Positions 7,725-16,442 of a DNA stretch of 48,322 nt are shown piece after piece. Made by a program: the position numbers and the translations under genes. The notes below the pieces were generated by a model. It saw only the letters and a program-made list of their open reading frames with translations. It was not told where the DNA came from and did no database searches. Each line of letters opens with the position of its first letter. The stretch's first letter is position 1. Source of the stretch: a virus; IMG/VR virus record IMGVR_UViG_3300036760_000253, positions 1 to 48,322 of that record. The stretch is one strand, 5' to 3'.

Positions 7725-8322
7725 CCGAGATCGCCTCGTCGCGCTCGACGCCCGCTGCCTCGGCCTCGAGAGCCTCCAGGGCCTCGACCACCTCGGCGCG
7801 GTTCTGATGCTCCACCTCGTAGAGGCGGATGGTCTCGGGGTTAATGCCCGTCTTGGCCTGCATCGTGAGGATGCCGTCCACGATGAGCACTTCGCCCGCC
7901 TCGTTGCGGAACTCGCGATCCTCGACCTCGCAGTCGTCGTACGAAGGCCACGGCTTCGGGGCTGCGGGCTTCTCGACGATGCGGAACTCGCTCGGGAAGA
8001 TCGTCGAGAGCTGCAACAGCCTCGCGTCGATCTCGGCGAGGTGCGCTTCCTGCTCGGCGGCCGGATACCGCTGGACGTACGCCTCGGTGTCGAACACGGA
8101 GACGCGCGTCAGGGGATTGACGCCCTCGGGGAGGCCGGAGAAGTCGAACGACTCCAGCGCCACGAGCTGCTCCCAATCGGTGAGTCCGCTCGTCTGGAAC
8201 TCGGCGATCACGGGCTTCCGGTCGGCGTACTCGATGATCGTGCCGCTCGCGTCCATGCCTCGCTTCGGCACGGCCTCGACGAGCTGGATCGAGTACTTGG
8301 CAATCGGGCTGATGGCCCTCAT
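7714..8322 (-). CDS. Structural-region protein of unknown function (202 aa)
   Basis: Translation most likely starts at ATG 8322 (ATGA overlap with the HNH stop); the longer frame back to 8445 only runs antisense-like through the HNH gene. It is acidic, with AYVQRYPAAEQEAHLAEID in the middle and a Glu/Ala-rich helical C-terminus. It would be the first gene after the major capsid gene if the HNH insertion were removed, the usual place for a head decoration or completion protein. That role is inference. Confidence 0.7.
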   Translation of the reverse strand: MRAISPIAKYSIQLVEAVPKRGMDASGTIIEYADRKPVIAEFQTSGLTDWEQLVALESFDFSGLPEGVNPLTRVSVFDTEAYVQRYPAAEQEAHLAEIDARLLQLSTIFPSEFRIVEKPAAPKPWPSYDDCEVEDREFRNEAGEVLIVDGILTMQAKTGINPETIRLYEVEHQNRAEVVEALEALEAEAAGVERDEAISVVL

Positions 8323-8858
8323 TGTGTACCTGCTTCCTGGGCGGCGAGTCGCCGCTCCCACTCGATGATCCTGTGGCAGTTTGCGCAGAGCACCGTGCAT
8401 TTCGCAAGTTCGTCCGCGATGTCCGCGAACGACATATAAACCCACCCTCTGCCGCTACTCGCTTTGCGGTAGCCCTCTCGCTGTTGTTGCTTGCGGAGCG
8501 AGCGGTGCTTCGTCGAGGGATCTCTATGGTGAAGATCGAGAGTCGCGGGATGCTTCTCGCCGCACTTGCTGCACCCTCGGTCGTTCCTCCACTTGCGCAC
8601 GATGTCGGCCTTGCGACGACGGAGCTTCCAGTTTGCCGTCACTTGGCCTTGTGCCTTGCTCGGCCCCCACTCGCGCTCTGAGTTTGCGAGGACGACCGCT
8701 TCGTGCCTTGCGCGTACTTCGTGTCCTGCGCGGCGAAGATGCTTCGCCACCGTCGGAGCAGTAGTGCCGTAGGCACGGGCGAGAGAGTTGAGAGACTCCC
8801 CCGCCGCGTGCCGTTCGGCTGCTTCTTGCACCGTAATGGACGTCCGTAGTGTTCCCAT
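8319..8858 (-). CDS. HNH homing endonuclease with N-terminal HTH (179 aa)
   Basis: Residues ~1-45 form a helix-turn-helix (ITVQEAAERHAAGESLNSLA ... TAPTVAKHLRRAGHEV), as in intron- and phage-encoded endonucleases that use it for DNA recognition. The HNH core is CSKCGEKHPATLDLHHRDP at ~100-118, closed by CTVLCANCHRIIEWE. The gene sits directly behind the major capsid gene. Its start codon lies in the 5' arm of a predicted hairpin (8852-8884), which may limit its translation on capsid transcripts. Start ATG 8858; stop overlaps the next gene as ATGA. Confidence 0.88.
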   Translation of the reverse strand: MGTLRTSITVQEAAERHAAGESLNSLARAYGTTAPTVAKHLRRAGHEVRARHEAVVLANSEREWGPSKAQGQVTANWKLRRRKADIVRKWRNDRGCSKCGEKHPATLDLHHRDPSTKHRSLRKQQQREGYRKASSGRGWVYMSFADIADELAKCTVLCANCHRIIEWERRLAAQEAGTQ

Positions 8859-8884
8859 GCGCCTTACTATAGCACGTATGGGAA
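8852..8884 (-). promoter_or_regulatory. Hairpin burying the HNH start codon
   Basis: In the minus-strand transcript TTCCCAT (8878-8884) can pair with ATGGGAA (8852-8858), and that second arm contains the ATG of the HNH gene. The 19-nt loop carries the weak AAGG ribosome site. Start sequestration is known for phage T4 homing endonucleases; here it is predicted only. Confidence 0.4.
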
Positions 8885-8895
8885 TATACTCACGG

Positions 8896-10056
8896 CTACC
8901 CAGTCACGCCAGTGATGATGCCGTGCGTGCGCTCCTGCTGCACCTTGAGCGTGAACTCGGTGAGGTACTCCTCGTCGTAGGAGTCGGCGTCGTTCGCCTG
9001 CCGATCCTTGAGGAGTTCCGTGTTGCGCAGGGTGTTGAGCTGGATGTTGTCCATGTTGACGTAGAACGCCCATCCGCCGTACTGGCCCGAGGCCGTGGAA
9101 AAGTCGTTCCAGTCACGCTTGACGATGACCGGCACCTGGAAGCCGTACGCTCCCGAGACGAAGCCATCGACCTTCGCGCCCCACAGCCGCGTCTCGACAG
9201 TCATCGGGTTCCATGCGTCACGCAGGAAACCGGAGACCGCCTGAGCGAAGACCGGGGAGACGAAGAGGACGCCGTTCTGCTCGCCGTGCTGGAGGAACCC
9301 GCGCATGTACGTGTCGAGCAACGTCTTCGTCAGCGAACCCGCTGCGTTCTGGACGTTGGTCGTGACGTACTCGAAGATTCCACCCGAAGAGCCGGACGGC
9401 TGGGCACCCGTGAGATCCAGCGAGCGGACGCCCCAAAAGAGCGTGTACTCGATGGCGCGCTTGTGCTCGACGCCCTTCTTCTTGCGCTCCTTCATCGGCT
9501 CGGGCCCGCCGTACAGCCGCGACGCCATGAGCGAGCGCGTGAAGCCGTACGGGTTCCGCTGGATGCCGGTGTAGTTGAACTGCGCGACGCGCTTCGTGAT
9601 GAGACGCGTGCCCAGCGTGGCACCCTGTGCGGACGTGTTGCCCGTTATGAGGAGCTGATCCGCAGCCGTGTGTGCGGCGAACGCCACGCGGCCGAGGTGG
9701 TTGCCGATGGTGAGCACGTCGCCCGCCACCGAGAGAACCTTGAGCGCGACGCCCGTGCGCGCGTTGCGCACGATGTCGTTGGCGCGGAAGTACGGGCCTT
9801 CACCTGTGTTGACGGTGACGGTTGCGCCGTCCGTGGCCCCGCCGGATGCGACCGAGGAGAGACGCGGGAACAGCTCGTCTTCGAGCCATTCCACCTTCGT
9901 CGCCTCTGCGGCGCGGCGGGCGACCCGCATGAGCATCGTCGTGAACTGCGACGTGTCCGGGTCGAGGTAGGCGATCACGTCGTCCATGTCGATCACGCGC
10001 TCGTTCGCGAGGATCGTGTTGTCCGACTCGACGCCTGTGACTGTTGCGACTGCCAT
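8896..10056 (-). CDS. Major capsid protein, SU10-like / DUF5309 type (386 aa)
   Basis: The N-terminus (IDMDDVIAYLDPDTSQFTTM, then KVEWLEDELFPR) is the signature opening of the SU10-like HK97-fold capsid family. The rest fits: a strand-rich region (VTVNTGEGPYFRANDIV), a helical spine (EYVTTNVQNAAGSLTKTLLD), and a C-terminal strand pair (VPVIVKRDW, then GGWAFYVNMDNIQL). About 390 residues matches the family. It is preceded by the scaffold gene and a 113-nt leader and has a good AGGAG site 7 nt before ATG 10056. It forms the icosahedral shell. Confidence 0.92.
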   Translation of the reverse strand: MAVATVTGVESDNTILANERVIDMDDVIAYLDPDTSQFTTMLMRVARRAAEATKVEWLEDELFPRLSSVASGGATDGATVTVNTGEGPYFRANDIVRNARTGVALKVLSVAGDVLTIGNHLGRVAFAAHTAADQLLITGNTSAQGATLGTRLITKRVAQFNYTGIQRNPYGFTRSLMASRLYGGPEPMKERKKKGVEHKRAIEYTLFWGVRSLDLTGAQPSGSSGGIFEYVTTNVQNAAGSLTKTLLDTYMRGFLQHGEQNGVLFVSPVFAQAVSGFLRDAWNPMTVETRLWGAKVDGFVSGAYGFQVPVIVKRDWNDFSTASGQYGGWAFYVNMDNIQLNTLRNTELLKDRQANDADSYDEEYLTEFTLKVQQERTHGIITGVTG

Positions 10057-10106
10057 GATGAGACTCCTGTTGCTTGATGTTGCCGGGGTCTCACCTGGGA
10101 AAATCT

Positions 10107-10129
10107 AGCGGGCCTTTCGGGTATCCGCT
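10107..10129 (-). terminator. Hairpin between scaffold and capsid genes
   Basis: On the minus strand AGCGG (10125-10129) pairs with CCGCT (10107-10111), followed by AGATTTTCCC. The 113-nt gap (10057-10169) also contains GAGACTC and TGAGTCTCA palindromes. It could be a leaky terminator, a processing hairpin or the 5' leader of a capsid-specific transcript. A promoter is not obvious. Confidence 0.3.
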
Positions 10130-10169
10130 CCCTGGTGCTGTGAGTCTCAGAGAGACGCTACGGGGTATC

Positions 10170-11345
10170 TCACTTCGCGTACGTGAGGCCCGATGCGACG
10201 CTCGTCGTCTCGGTCTCCATCAGCTCCTTCTTGAATGCCTTGACGGCATCCTCCTTGGTCTGAGGAGTATCCGTGCGCCGAGCCGGGGGCTTCAACGCTC
10301 CGGTTGCCACCGCCGAGCCGGACAGCTTGCGCTGCACTTCCGGCGGGAGCTGGTTTCCTTCTGAACCTGCGGCGGGTGCCTGTTCGACACTTGCGCCCGC
10401 AAGCAACGTAGCACGGTCGGCCACGATGCGCAAACCCGAGAGTCGTGCCTCGGGGTCGTTGGACGCGATCATGGCCGCGACGTTCTCCGGCATCTGATCG
10501 AGTGCTGCGTCCATGAACGGGGCGATGGGGCCGAAGCCCTCCTTGCCGCCGCGCTCTTCGGCGAGCGTCTTGAACGACTGCTCGATGGTGTTGTTGAGGG
10601 CCCGCTGCTTGGCGTCGGCAACCCACGGCTCTTCGGCTGCCGCCTCCGGTGCTGCCGCCGCTGCGCGCTGCTCGCGCTGCCAGTTGCGGAAGTCGGAGTG
10701 GAAGTCCACGGCCGTGAACGGATCTTCGAGCTGCCATGCCTCGAACACGTCGCGGTACAGACGCTCGTCGCCGGTCGTGTGCGCGAGGTTCGCTGCCTCC
10801 GTTGCGGCTGCGGCGTACCCCTTGTTCTCGACGAGAGACGATGCGCGCTCTTCGACCTGATCGTCGGAGAGGCCCGCGAGCGGGGAGACGTTGGCCTCCT
10901 GCGCGCGCGTTGCAGTGAGGGCCGTGACCATGCCGCGAAGCTCGGCGATCTCTTCGCGCGTCTTGCCCAACTCCTGCCCCTGGCGGCCGAGAACGGCTGC
11001 CTGGTTTGCTGCGGCCTTGATCGCTGCGTCCACGTCGCCGCCGTACTTGGCGAGGAACGCATCCACCTCGGGGTCGCCCGTTGAAGCGGCTGCTCCAGCG
11101 GTCGAGGTGTCCGGTGCAGACGTGCGCGAGGTGTCCTCGGTGCTCGCCGGAGCGAACTTGCCGTCGGGCTCGCGAGCCTGATCGGGCTCGACTGTGGTGA
11201 GGCCAGAAGCGATGGAGGTGTCGGCCGAGGACACGTCGCCCTCTTCCTTCTCCACGCCCTTGCCCTCAAGGAGCTTCTCGAATCCGGCCTGCGAGTTCAC
11301 GTCGAACTCCGGCTCGGTCGAGAGCCCTTCTGCGATGGATCCCAT
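10170..11345 (-). CDS. Scaffolding protein (391 aa)
   Basis: It lies immediately before the capsid gene and after the portal, the standard place for scaffold. The protein is acidic, Ala/Glu-rich and largely helical, with a disordered N-terminal ~110 residues, a coiled-coil-like segment (LGRQGQELGKTREEIAELRG, ~143-162) and a basic helical C-terminus (QTKEDAVKAFKKELME) of the kind that binds the inner capsid surface. No protease motif is visible. Start ATG 11345 overlaps the 132-aa gene as TAATG. It should direct procapsid assembly and then leave the shell. Confidence 0.8.
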   Translation of the reverse strand: MGSIAEGLSTEPEFDVNSQAGFEKLLEGKGVEKEEGDVSSADTSIASGLTTVEPDQAREPDGKFAPASTEDTSRTSAPDTSTAGAAASTGDPEVDAFLAKYGGDVDAAIKAAANQAAVLGRQGQELGKTREEIAELRGMVTALTATRAQEANVSPLAGLSDDQVEERASSLVENKGYAAAATEAANLAHTTGDERLYRDVFEAWQLEDPFTAVDFHSDFRNWQREQRAAAAAPEAAAEEPWVADAKQRALNNTIEQSFKTLAEERGGKEGFGPIAPFMDAALDQMPENVAAMIASNDPEARLSGLRIVADRATLLAGASVEQAPAAGSEGNQLPPEVQRKLSGSAVATGALKPPARRTDTPQTKEDAVKAFKKELMETETTSVASGLTYAK

Positions 11346-11743
11346 TACTGATCGACCTCCTGGTCGTCGTGTTGGTCGAACGTGTCGTCATCGTCTTCGT
11401 CGCCGAACGACATCGCCCACGCGACCTTCGCCGCGTTTTCGAGGTTGTGCTCGGCGTACTCGGGATGAGCGAGCACGAACACGGCTCCTTGATAGAAGCC
11501 CTGGTGGTACGCGATCTCTTCCGGCTTCGGCCACTGCTTCTGTGCGCCCATGAGCCGCTTCGACACCGAATCCATCCACTTGCCCTTCTTGGCCTGCACC
11601 ATCGAGAAAAGGCGCTGCCAGCCGGGCTCTGCACGGAGCGAGTCGAACAGCCGCGCGTCGGCAACGATCTGCTGCACACGCGGGTCTCGTGCGAGGCGCT
11701 CGACGATCAAGTCGGCGCGCTGCACATCGGTGATGTCACTCAC
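11345..11743 (-). CDS. Small acidic protein between portal and scaffold (132 aa)
   Basis: GTG 11743 is the start that best fits the spacing after the portal stop; the first in-frame ATG is about 47 codons in. The N-terminal half is helical (DVQRADLIVERLARDPRVQQ), and the middle contains WPKPEEIAYHQGFYQGAVFV. The C-terminus is very acidic and His/Asp-rich (GDEDDDDTFDQHDDQ). Many podoviral operons carry a small protein here; function unknown. Confidence 0.7.
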   Translation of the reverse strand: MSDITDVQRADLIVERLARDPRVQQIVADARLFDSLRAEPGWQRLFSMVQAKKGKWMDSVSKRLMGAQKQWPKPEEIAYHQGFYQGAVFVLAHPEYAEHNLENAAKVAWAMSFGDEDDDDTFDQHDDQEVDQ

Positions 11744-11746
11744 CTA

Positions 11747-13654
11747 CTACCCACCCCCTTGTGCCCCGCCAGAGAGCGCCTGAGCGCGCTGGAGGAACAT
11801 CTGCGGTGACATGCTCAGTCCGCCGGTCGCGGACGGCTTGCTGGCGTCCACGGCGGTTGCGCTCGTGGTGCCAAGGTTCGGCCCGCCGCCGGGAGGTGCT
11901 GCGGGCCCAGGTGCTCCGGGTTGCCCCTGACCTGATCCTGGAAGTGCCTGCGCTGCGCCGAGTGCGGCGGCCTGCGCGGCGAAGAACTGCTCGGGGTAGT
12001 CGATGTCCCACTTCTTCGCGAACCACTTGACGACGGCCTTCACGTCGATGGGCTCGCCCGCTGCTGCGGCGAGCGGCGCGAAGCCGATCATGAGCTGTGC
12101 GAAGTTCGACGCCTCTGCGCGCTTCTCCTGGCGCATCTGCGACTCGTTCATCGCGGTCAGCTCGACGAGGTACTCGTCCTGGATGGCGATGATCGGGATG
12201 CTCTTGAAGACGGTGGCCCCGCCCGGCCCGAGCACCTGCACGAGTCGGTCTCCGGTGAGGAACTGCTGGCAGTTCTTGAGCCGCATGTTCGCTTCACGCT
12301 GGAGCCCGAGCTGCGCCGTCCACTTCTTCATCGCGAGCTGCTGCTGCGCGGCGTTCATCACGATGCTCGCGCCGGTCGCGGTGTTGTTCTCGACGCTCGA
12401 GGAGTCGCCTCCGGCGAGCGGCGTCGCGCTCGTGACGTTCTGCAAGTCACCCTTGATGATGGCCTCGCGCTGTGCCGTCACCTCTGCGACCTGATACGGC
12501 GGGATGAGCGGCTCGACCTGATCCGTCGAGTCCACTTCCCAGCGCGCGCCCGGATAGTGCTCGAACGCATCGGGGTCGTCCACGTCGGAGCGAATCAGGT
12601 AGATCGCGTTGTTGATGAGTTCGATGTTGTCGAGCGTCTGATTGCTCAGCTCGTGCAGGATCGACTGGAGATCCTCGATCAGCTCGATGGTGCTCGTGCC
12701 GTGCAACGAAAACGGTTGCGGCATGGACGACGAGACGAAGAACGGGTACTGCCCGTGCCAGAACGGATTGCGCTCCTTGCCCTTGAGCAACGTCTTGCGG
12801 TTGCCGACCCAGGCGTAGAAGATGTCGCCGTCCTCGAAGCACCAGTACTCGATCACCTCGATGAGATCCTTCGTCCGGTTGATGTTGAAGACCTCGGTCT
12901 CGCGATCCTGGTACTCGTCGGAGAAGTCGCGCGTCTCTTTCAGCTCGTCCACGTTGTCGATGAAGCCCATCGACTCCAGCCACTTGAGCTGCTCGTACGA
13001 GTACCAACAGCGATGGAAGAGGTGCTGCGCGCCGCCGGGCTTGCGCGGGTCGAGGTTCGTCGCACTCTCGTGCCAGATGAAGTCGCGGGGGTCAACGATC
13101 TCGGTGGTCGAGTGATCGCGGAGGATGCCCTCCTTCTCGATCTCGACGATGGTCGGCACCGTGCCGAGCACCTCGCCGTTCGCCCCGTGAATGATCGTCT
13201 CCTGCGTGCCCTGCCGACGGATCATGCCGGGCACGTAGTTCCAGTACGTCTTGCCGACGCCCACGCCGCCAATGCCGTCGCAGAGGAAGAGCGGTCGCTG
13301 CTTCGAGTCCATTTCGTCGATGCGGTGCTCGTGACGCAGCAAGTCCTCGACATCCTCGACCATCAGCAGCATGTGCTGCGCCTCTTCGGGAGTCATCGCC
13401 GCGTGCGGGCTCGGCCGCGCCTCGAACCGCAGGCCCATTTCGACCTGCGATGCGACGACGGTTTCGAGCAGGTTGAAAGCGTACGGAGGACGCAAGTTAT
13501 GCCGCCACTTCTCCTTCTGCGCGCGCGACTTGACGCCGCGATACGCGCGCTCGCGTCGCTCGTACAAGCGCACGAAGTAGTCGTGGTGGTGCTTCGCCTC
13601 GTCGTACTTGCGGATGATCTCGCCGACGAGGTTCGCGTCCGGTGTGCCGGGCAT
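11747..13654 (-). CDS. Portal protein, P22-like (635 aa)
   Basis: Length and layout fit the podoviral portal family: an N-terminal helical region (VGEIIRKYDEAKHHHDYFVR), then NLRPPYAFNLLETVVASQVE and a clip/stem region containing GIGGVGVGKTYWNYVPGM. A helix-rich core (ELSNQTLDNIELINNAIYLI) precedes a Gly/Pro/Ala-rich disordered C-terminal tail (~560-635). GVGK is part of the fold and not a P-loop. It is the dodecameric DNA gate at one capsid vertex, docking terminase and connector. Neighbours are terminase upstream and scaffold downstream. Start ATG 13654. Confidence 0.88.
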   Translation of the reverse strand: MPGTPDANLVGEIIRKYDEAKHHHDYFVRLYERRERAYRGVKSRAQKEKWRHNLRPPYAFNLLETVVASQVEMGLRFEARPSPHAAMTPEEAQHMLLMVEDVEDLLRHEHRIDEMDSKQRPLFLCDGIGGVGVGKTYWNYVPGMIRRQGTQETIIHGANGEVLGTVPTIVEIEKEGILRDHSTTEIVDPRDFIWHESATNLDPRKPGGAQHLFHRCWYSYEQLKWLESMGFIDNVDELKETRDFSDEYQDRETEVFNINRTKDLIEVIEYWCFEDGDIFYAWVGNRKTLLKGKERNPFWHGQYPFFVSSSMPQPFSLHGTSTIELIEDLQSILHELSNQTLDNIELINNAIYLIRSDVDDPDAFEHYPGARWEVDSTDQVEPLIPPYQVAEVTAQREAIIKGDLQNVTSATPLAGGDSSSVENNTATGASIVMNAAQQQLAMKKWTAQLGLQREANMRLKNCQQFLTGDRLVQVLGPGGATVFKSIPIIAIQDEYLVELTAMNESQMRQEKRAEASNFAQLMIGFAPLAAAAGEPIDVKAVVKWFAKKWDIDYPEQFFAAQAAALGAAQALPGSGQGQPGAPGPAAPPGGGPNLGTTSATAVDASKPSATGGLSMSPQMFLQRAQALSGGAQGGG

Positions 13655-13659
13655 CGAGC

Positions 13660-14025
13660 CTAGTACCCCGCGCCCGCGCCGTTGCCGCCAGCCTTGCGCA
13701 CGAGCTTCACGCCGGGGCCTGCGCCCATCGCCTGATCGGCGAGCTGCTGATGGCCCGCGATGAGCGAATGCACCTTGGCGATGATCTGCGAGATCGTCGC
13801 CGCGTCGGCGTCGTCACCTTCGAGCTGGGCGGCCTGCGAGAGGTTGTCCATCGCTGCCTGGAGCGCCTTCTTGACGCCGGGCATGTCGGGGCCGCCCTGC
13901 GCACCTGCGCCGCCCTCTGCGCCGGGAGCGCCGCCGGGAACGCCGGGCATGGGGCCGGTCGGAGCGTCACCGCCCTGGCCGCCGATGGGGATGCGCTGTG
14001 GAGGCGCTGAGAGGATGCTGGACAT
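13660..14025 (-). CDS. Gly/Pro-rich small protein between terminase and portal (121 aa)
   Basis: The first ~50 residues are almost entirely Gly, Pro and Ala (GGQGGDAPTGPMPGVPGG). The second half is helical (KKALQAAMDNLSQAAQLEGD, then ISQIIAKVHSLIAGHQQLAD). It is 5 nt before the portal gene. The portal C-terminus has similar low-complexity composition, so the two may act together. No domain recognised. Confidence 0.65.
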   Translation of the reverse strand: MSSILSAPPQRIPIGGQGGDAPTGPMPGVPGGAPGAEGGAGAQGGPDMPGVKKALQAAMDNLSQAAQLEGDDADAATISQIIAKVHSLIAGHQQLADQAMGAGPGVKLVRKAGGNGAGAGY

Positions 14026-14028
14026 GGT

Positions 14029-15765
14029 TCACACGCTCCTGCTGGGATGTGGGACGTACTCGGACGAGCGGCGCGGCTTCCGCTTCGCGGGGGCCTTGCC
14101 GAACTGACGGAACAACTCGACGGCGATCCCGAGCATCATCACTCGGTCGTCGTTACAACCTTCGAGCGCGCGCGGGCTCGGGTTCGTCTCCGCGTACGCG
14201 AAGGTTCCCAGCTCGTCTACGCACCCCGCCGACAGCCACGGGAAGAGGCGCTCCCTGATCCACGCCGAGAGACCGTCGATGATCTGCGGTCGCATCTTCG
14301 GGCCCATCGGAATGCCGTACTCCTCGGAGATCGGCTTCTTTCCCTTGGTCATGTCGGTGTGACGGTAGAGGTTCGGGTACGGGGGCAACCCCTTCGAGCC
14401 GTCCTTGAGGAACGTGATGAGCGCCTCGCCGTAACCGCCCTGCCGTTCGACCGCGATGCGCGCGGTGTTGTACCACTTGCCGAGCGCGTGGAACTGAATC
14501 GCGCTACGGGGAGCGTCGATCTTCGCGTGCAGCTCGGCGACTATCGCGCCGGTCTCCAGGTCGATGACGCCACCGCTTGTGAAGTCGTTGCTTCGGCCAG
14601 TTGACGTATCGACCGCGATTGCGTACTTGCGACCGGGCACGGGCTTTTCCCATACGTCGATGATGCCATCGCGCAGGCCGATCCAGTCCAAGGTGCGCAC
14701 GCCATGCTGCACGAACTGACCGGTGAGAGACGGGCGTCGCGTGCGGTTGCGGTAGTGCTTGAGCGCGTCACGGTCGAAGTACAGCGCGCCCGACAGCATG
14801 AAGGCGTCGTTCTCGTTGAGCGGGTACTGCTGGTTGCGCTCGACTTCGCCGAGCTTCATCGCGTACCGCTCGTACCACGCTGCGTCGCGCGTCGGCTCTG
14901 CATTCCACGGCAAGAACGCGAACCCGAGGTTGCGCTCCTTCTTGGTCGCGTAGAGCACGTGGAAGAAGTTGCCCTCTTCGGTCTCCACGTTGCCGACGCC
15001 GTTCGCCGTACTCACGATTGCGAGTCGCGCGTCGCCGCGCGCCGTCGCCGGAAGAATGGCGGTGAAAATCTGCTTGGCGTAATCCTGACGTGCGGCCTCG
15101 TCCATCAGCGCGAACGTCACGGTGTCGCCGTGTCCTGCCTTCTTCGTCGCGGGGAGCGCCTGGATCGAGCTGATGAGCCCGCTCTCCTTGTGGCGCACCT
15201 TGATCCACTCGCTCGGCTCGTCAGAGCGCGACGGCGTGAGCACCTCGACGTGATCGCGCAACGACTCGGGCAGCGAGTTGTACATCAGCCACGCGCGGGC
15301 GATGAGCTTCTTCGCCTCGTCCTCGTTGTACGAGTACGCGACGCACTTCGAGCCCGGACGGAAGAGCAGGAACCACAGCTCCAACGCCATCGCGCACCAC
15401 GTGATCCCGAGCTGCCGCGCCTTGAGACAGAGGAAGATCCTCTGCGTCGGGTCGAAGAAGAAGTTGGGGCTCCACAACGCGAGCTGCTCGTGCATGGGAT
15501 TCGGCACGCCCATCCACCAGTCGATCACCGCCGACTGGAAGAGCCACCCTTCGTCGGCGCGCGGTGCGCCGGGGAACATCCACAGCGGGTCGTCACTCGC
15601 CGGGTACATCGTGAACCTGAACTTCTCCAGCGTGGTCGGATCGAAGGCGTCAATCTCGGCGATCAACGCCTTCGGATCCGACTCTGCTGCATTCTTCACG
15701 CGGATGAGTCGCAGCTCTTCCACGAGACGGCGGCGCGCTCGGCTGAGCGCCGTGGTGCGCGCCAT
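14029..15765 (-). CDS. terL: Terminase large subunit (578 aa)
   Basis: The ATPase domain shows the terminase-type P-loop KARQLGIT (115-122), Walker B with catalytic acid FALMDEAAR (218-226) and the coupling motif VSTANG (251-256). The RNase H-like nuclease follows: AVDTSTG with D386, a conserved E440 in AVERQGG, and NDD at 538-540. It packages DNA into the procapsid through the portal and cuts concatemers. Start ATG 15765. No classical small subunit with a clear HTH is adjacent; small proteins further upstream are candidates. Confidence 0.95.
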   Translation of the reverse strand: MARTTALSRARRRLVEELRLIRVKNAAESDPKALIAEIDAFDPTTLEKFRFTMYPASDDPLWMFPGAPRADEGWLFQSAVIDWWMGVPNPMHEQLALWSPNFFFDPTQRIFLCLKARQLGITWCAMALELWFLLFRPGSKCVAYSYNEDEAKKLIARAWLMYNSLPESLRDHVEVLTPSRSDEPSEWIKVRHKESGLISSIQALPATKKAGHGDTVTFALMDEAARQDYAKQIFTAILPATARGDARLAIVSTANGVGNVETEEGNFFHVLYATKKERNLGFAFLPWNAEPTRDAAWYERYAMKLGEVERNQQYPLNENDAFMLSGALYFDRDALKHYRNRTRRPSLTGQFVQHGVRTLDWIGLRDGIIDVWEKPVPGRKYAIAVDTSTGRSNDFTSGGVIDLETGAIVAELHAKIDAPRSAIQFHALGKWYNTARIAVERQGGYGEALITFLKDGSKGLPPYPNLYRHTDMTKGKKPISEEYGIPMGPKMRPQIIDGLSAWIRERLFPWLSAGCVDELGTFAYAETNPSPRALEGCNDDRVMMLGIAVELFRQFGKAPAKRKPRRSSEYVPHPSRSV

Positions 15766-15771
15766 CGCTTA

Positions 15772-16026
15772 CTACTGGCCGTCGGTCGTCGCCGGGGGAG
15801 CCTGAGGCTCCTCGGGAACGAGCGCCTGCGCGTCGCCGCCGGGCTCTGCGGCCACGGGGCCCTGCGCTGCGACCTCCGGGGGAGTGCCGGGCACGGTCGG
15901 CTCGACCGGCGTCTCGGTGACGGGTGTGGACTGGCCGTTCTGCGGATGCTGTCCGAGGATCTGGAGCGCCGTGTGCTTCGCGTCCGAGACAACCACGCCG
16001 CCGGGGTAGATCACGTCGTTTGCCAT
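15772..16026 (-). CDS. Small Pro/Glu-rich protein (84 aa)
   Basis: ATG 16026 follows a GGAGG site. The first ~25 residues are ordered (DVIYPGGVVVSDAKHTALQI); the rest is a Pro/Thr/Glu-rich tail ending at a TAG 6 nt before the terminase start. Proteins of this form occur as minor head components. Function not recognised. Confidence 0.6.
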   Translation of the reverse strand: MANDVIYPGGVVVSDAKHTALQILGQHPQNGQSTPVTETPVEPTVPGTPPEVAAQGPVAAEPGGDAQALVPEEPQAPPATTDGQ

Positions 16027-16035
16027 GCTGACCTC

Positions 16036-16356
16036 CTAGGTCACATCGACGGTCGGAACGGTCGAGAGACCGTCCGAGAAGTTCACGACGGTCGCGCCGG
16101 ACGCTGCGCCGGGCGAGCCCGCGTAGCGGTGCCGACGGTTCGCGTTGAGCGCCGTCAGGGCGTTCGTGCGTGCGGTCGTCGCGACTGAGGGGTCGTCTCC
16201 GTACCCCGCGAGGATGCCGCCGGACGTGCCGGTTGCACCTGCGACCTTCTTCTCCAGACGCGCGATCTTGCGCCCCTGGGAGTTCGTGTACTGCGTGAGC
16301 GTGTAACCCGCTGCCGTCGCCAGTGCTACGGAGCCGAGATCGGTCACTGTTGCCAT
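16036..16356 (-). CDS. Small structural protein, paralogue of the 124-aa protein at 19170 (106 aa)
   Basis: It shares with the 19170-19544 product an N-terminal Ala-rich segment ending in AxTAGY-like sequence (here ATAAGY) and a NALTALNANRRHRYAG motif matching VALANLNAWRANRYG there. Size and beta/Gly-rich composition suggest decoration or minor capsid proteins. Translation starts at ATG 16356 after a strong AAGGAGG site and just downstream of a nested hairpin (16380-16442), which may stabilise or isolate its message. Confidence 0.65.
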   Translation of the reverse strand: MATVTDLGSVALATAAGYTLTQYTNSQGRKIARLEKKVAGATGTSGGILAGYGDDPSVATTARTNALTALNANRRHRYAGSPGAASGATVVNFSDGLSTVPTVDVT

Positions 16357-16379
16357 GATGTCGCCTCCTTGGCGAGAAT

Positions 16380-16442
16380 GGGACGGGCCTATTCCGAGGG
16401 GTACCTATCCCCACTTACGCGAGCACTCGGAGAACCCGTCCC
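16380..16442 (-). promoter_or_regulatory. Long nested hairpin between two late genes
   Basis: Three stems nest: GGGACGGG pairs with CCCGTCCC on the outside, TCCGAG with CTCGGA inside that, and GGGG with CCCC at the core. The element starts at the stop codon of the 134-aa gene and ends 23 nt before the next start. There is no U-tract, so mRNA processing, stabilisation or attenuation is likelier than simple termination. Confidence 0.55.

Noticed and set aside
7006-8439. 477-codon plus-strand frame across several small late genes
   Set aside because: Covers five coupled minus-strand genes with zinc sites and overlaps; no protein-like features of its own.
13190-13300. P-loop (GVGVGK) in the portal protein suggesting an ATPase
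   Set aside because: No Walker B or other ATPase motifs; the segment belongs to the portal fold.
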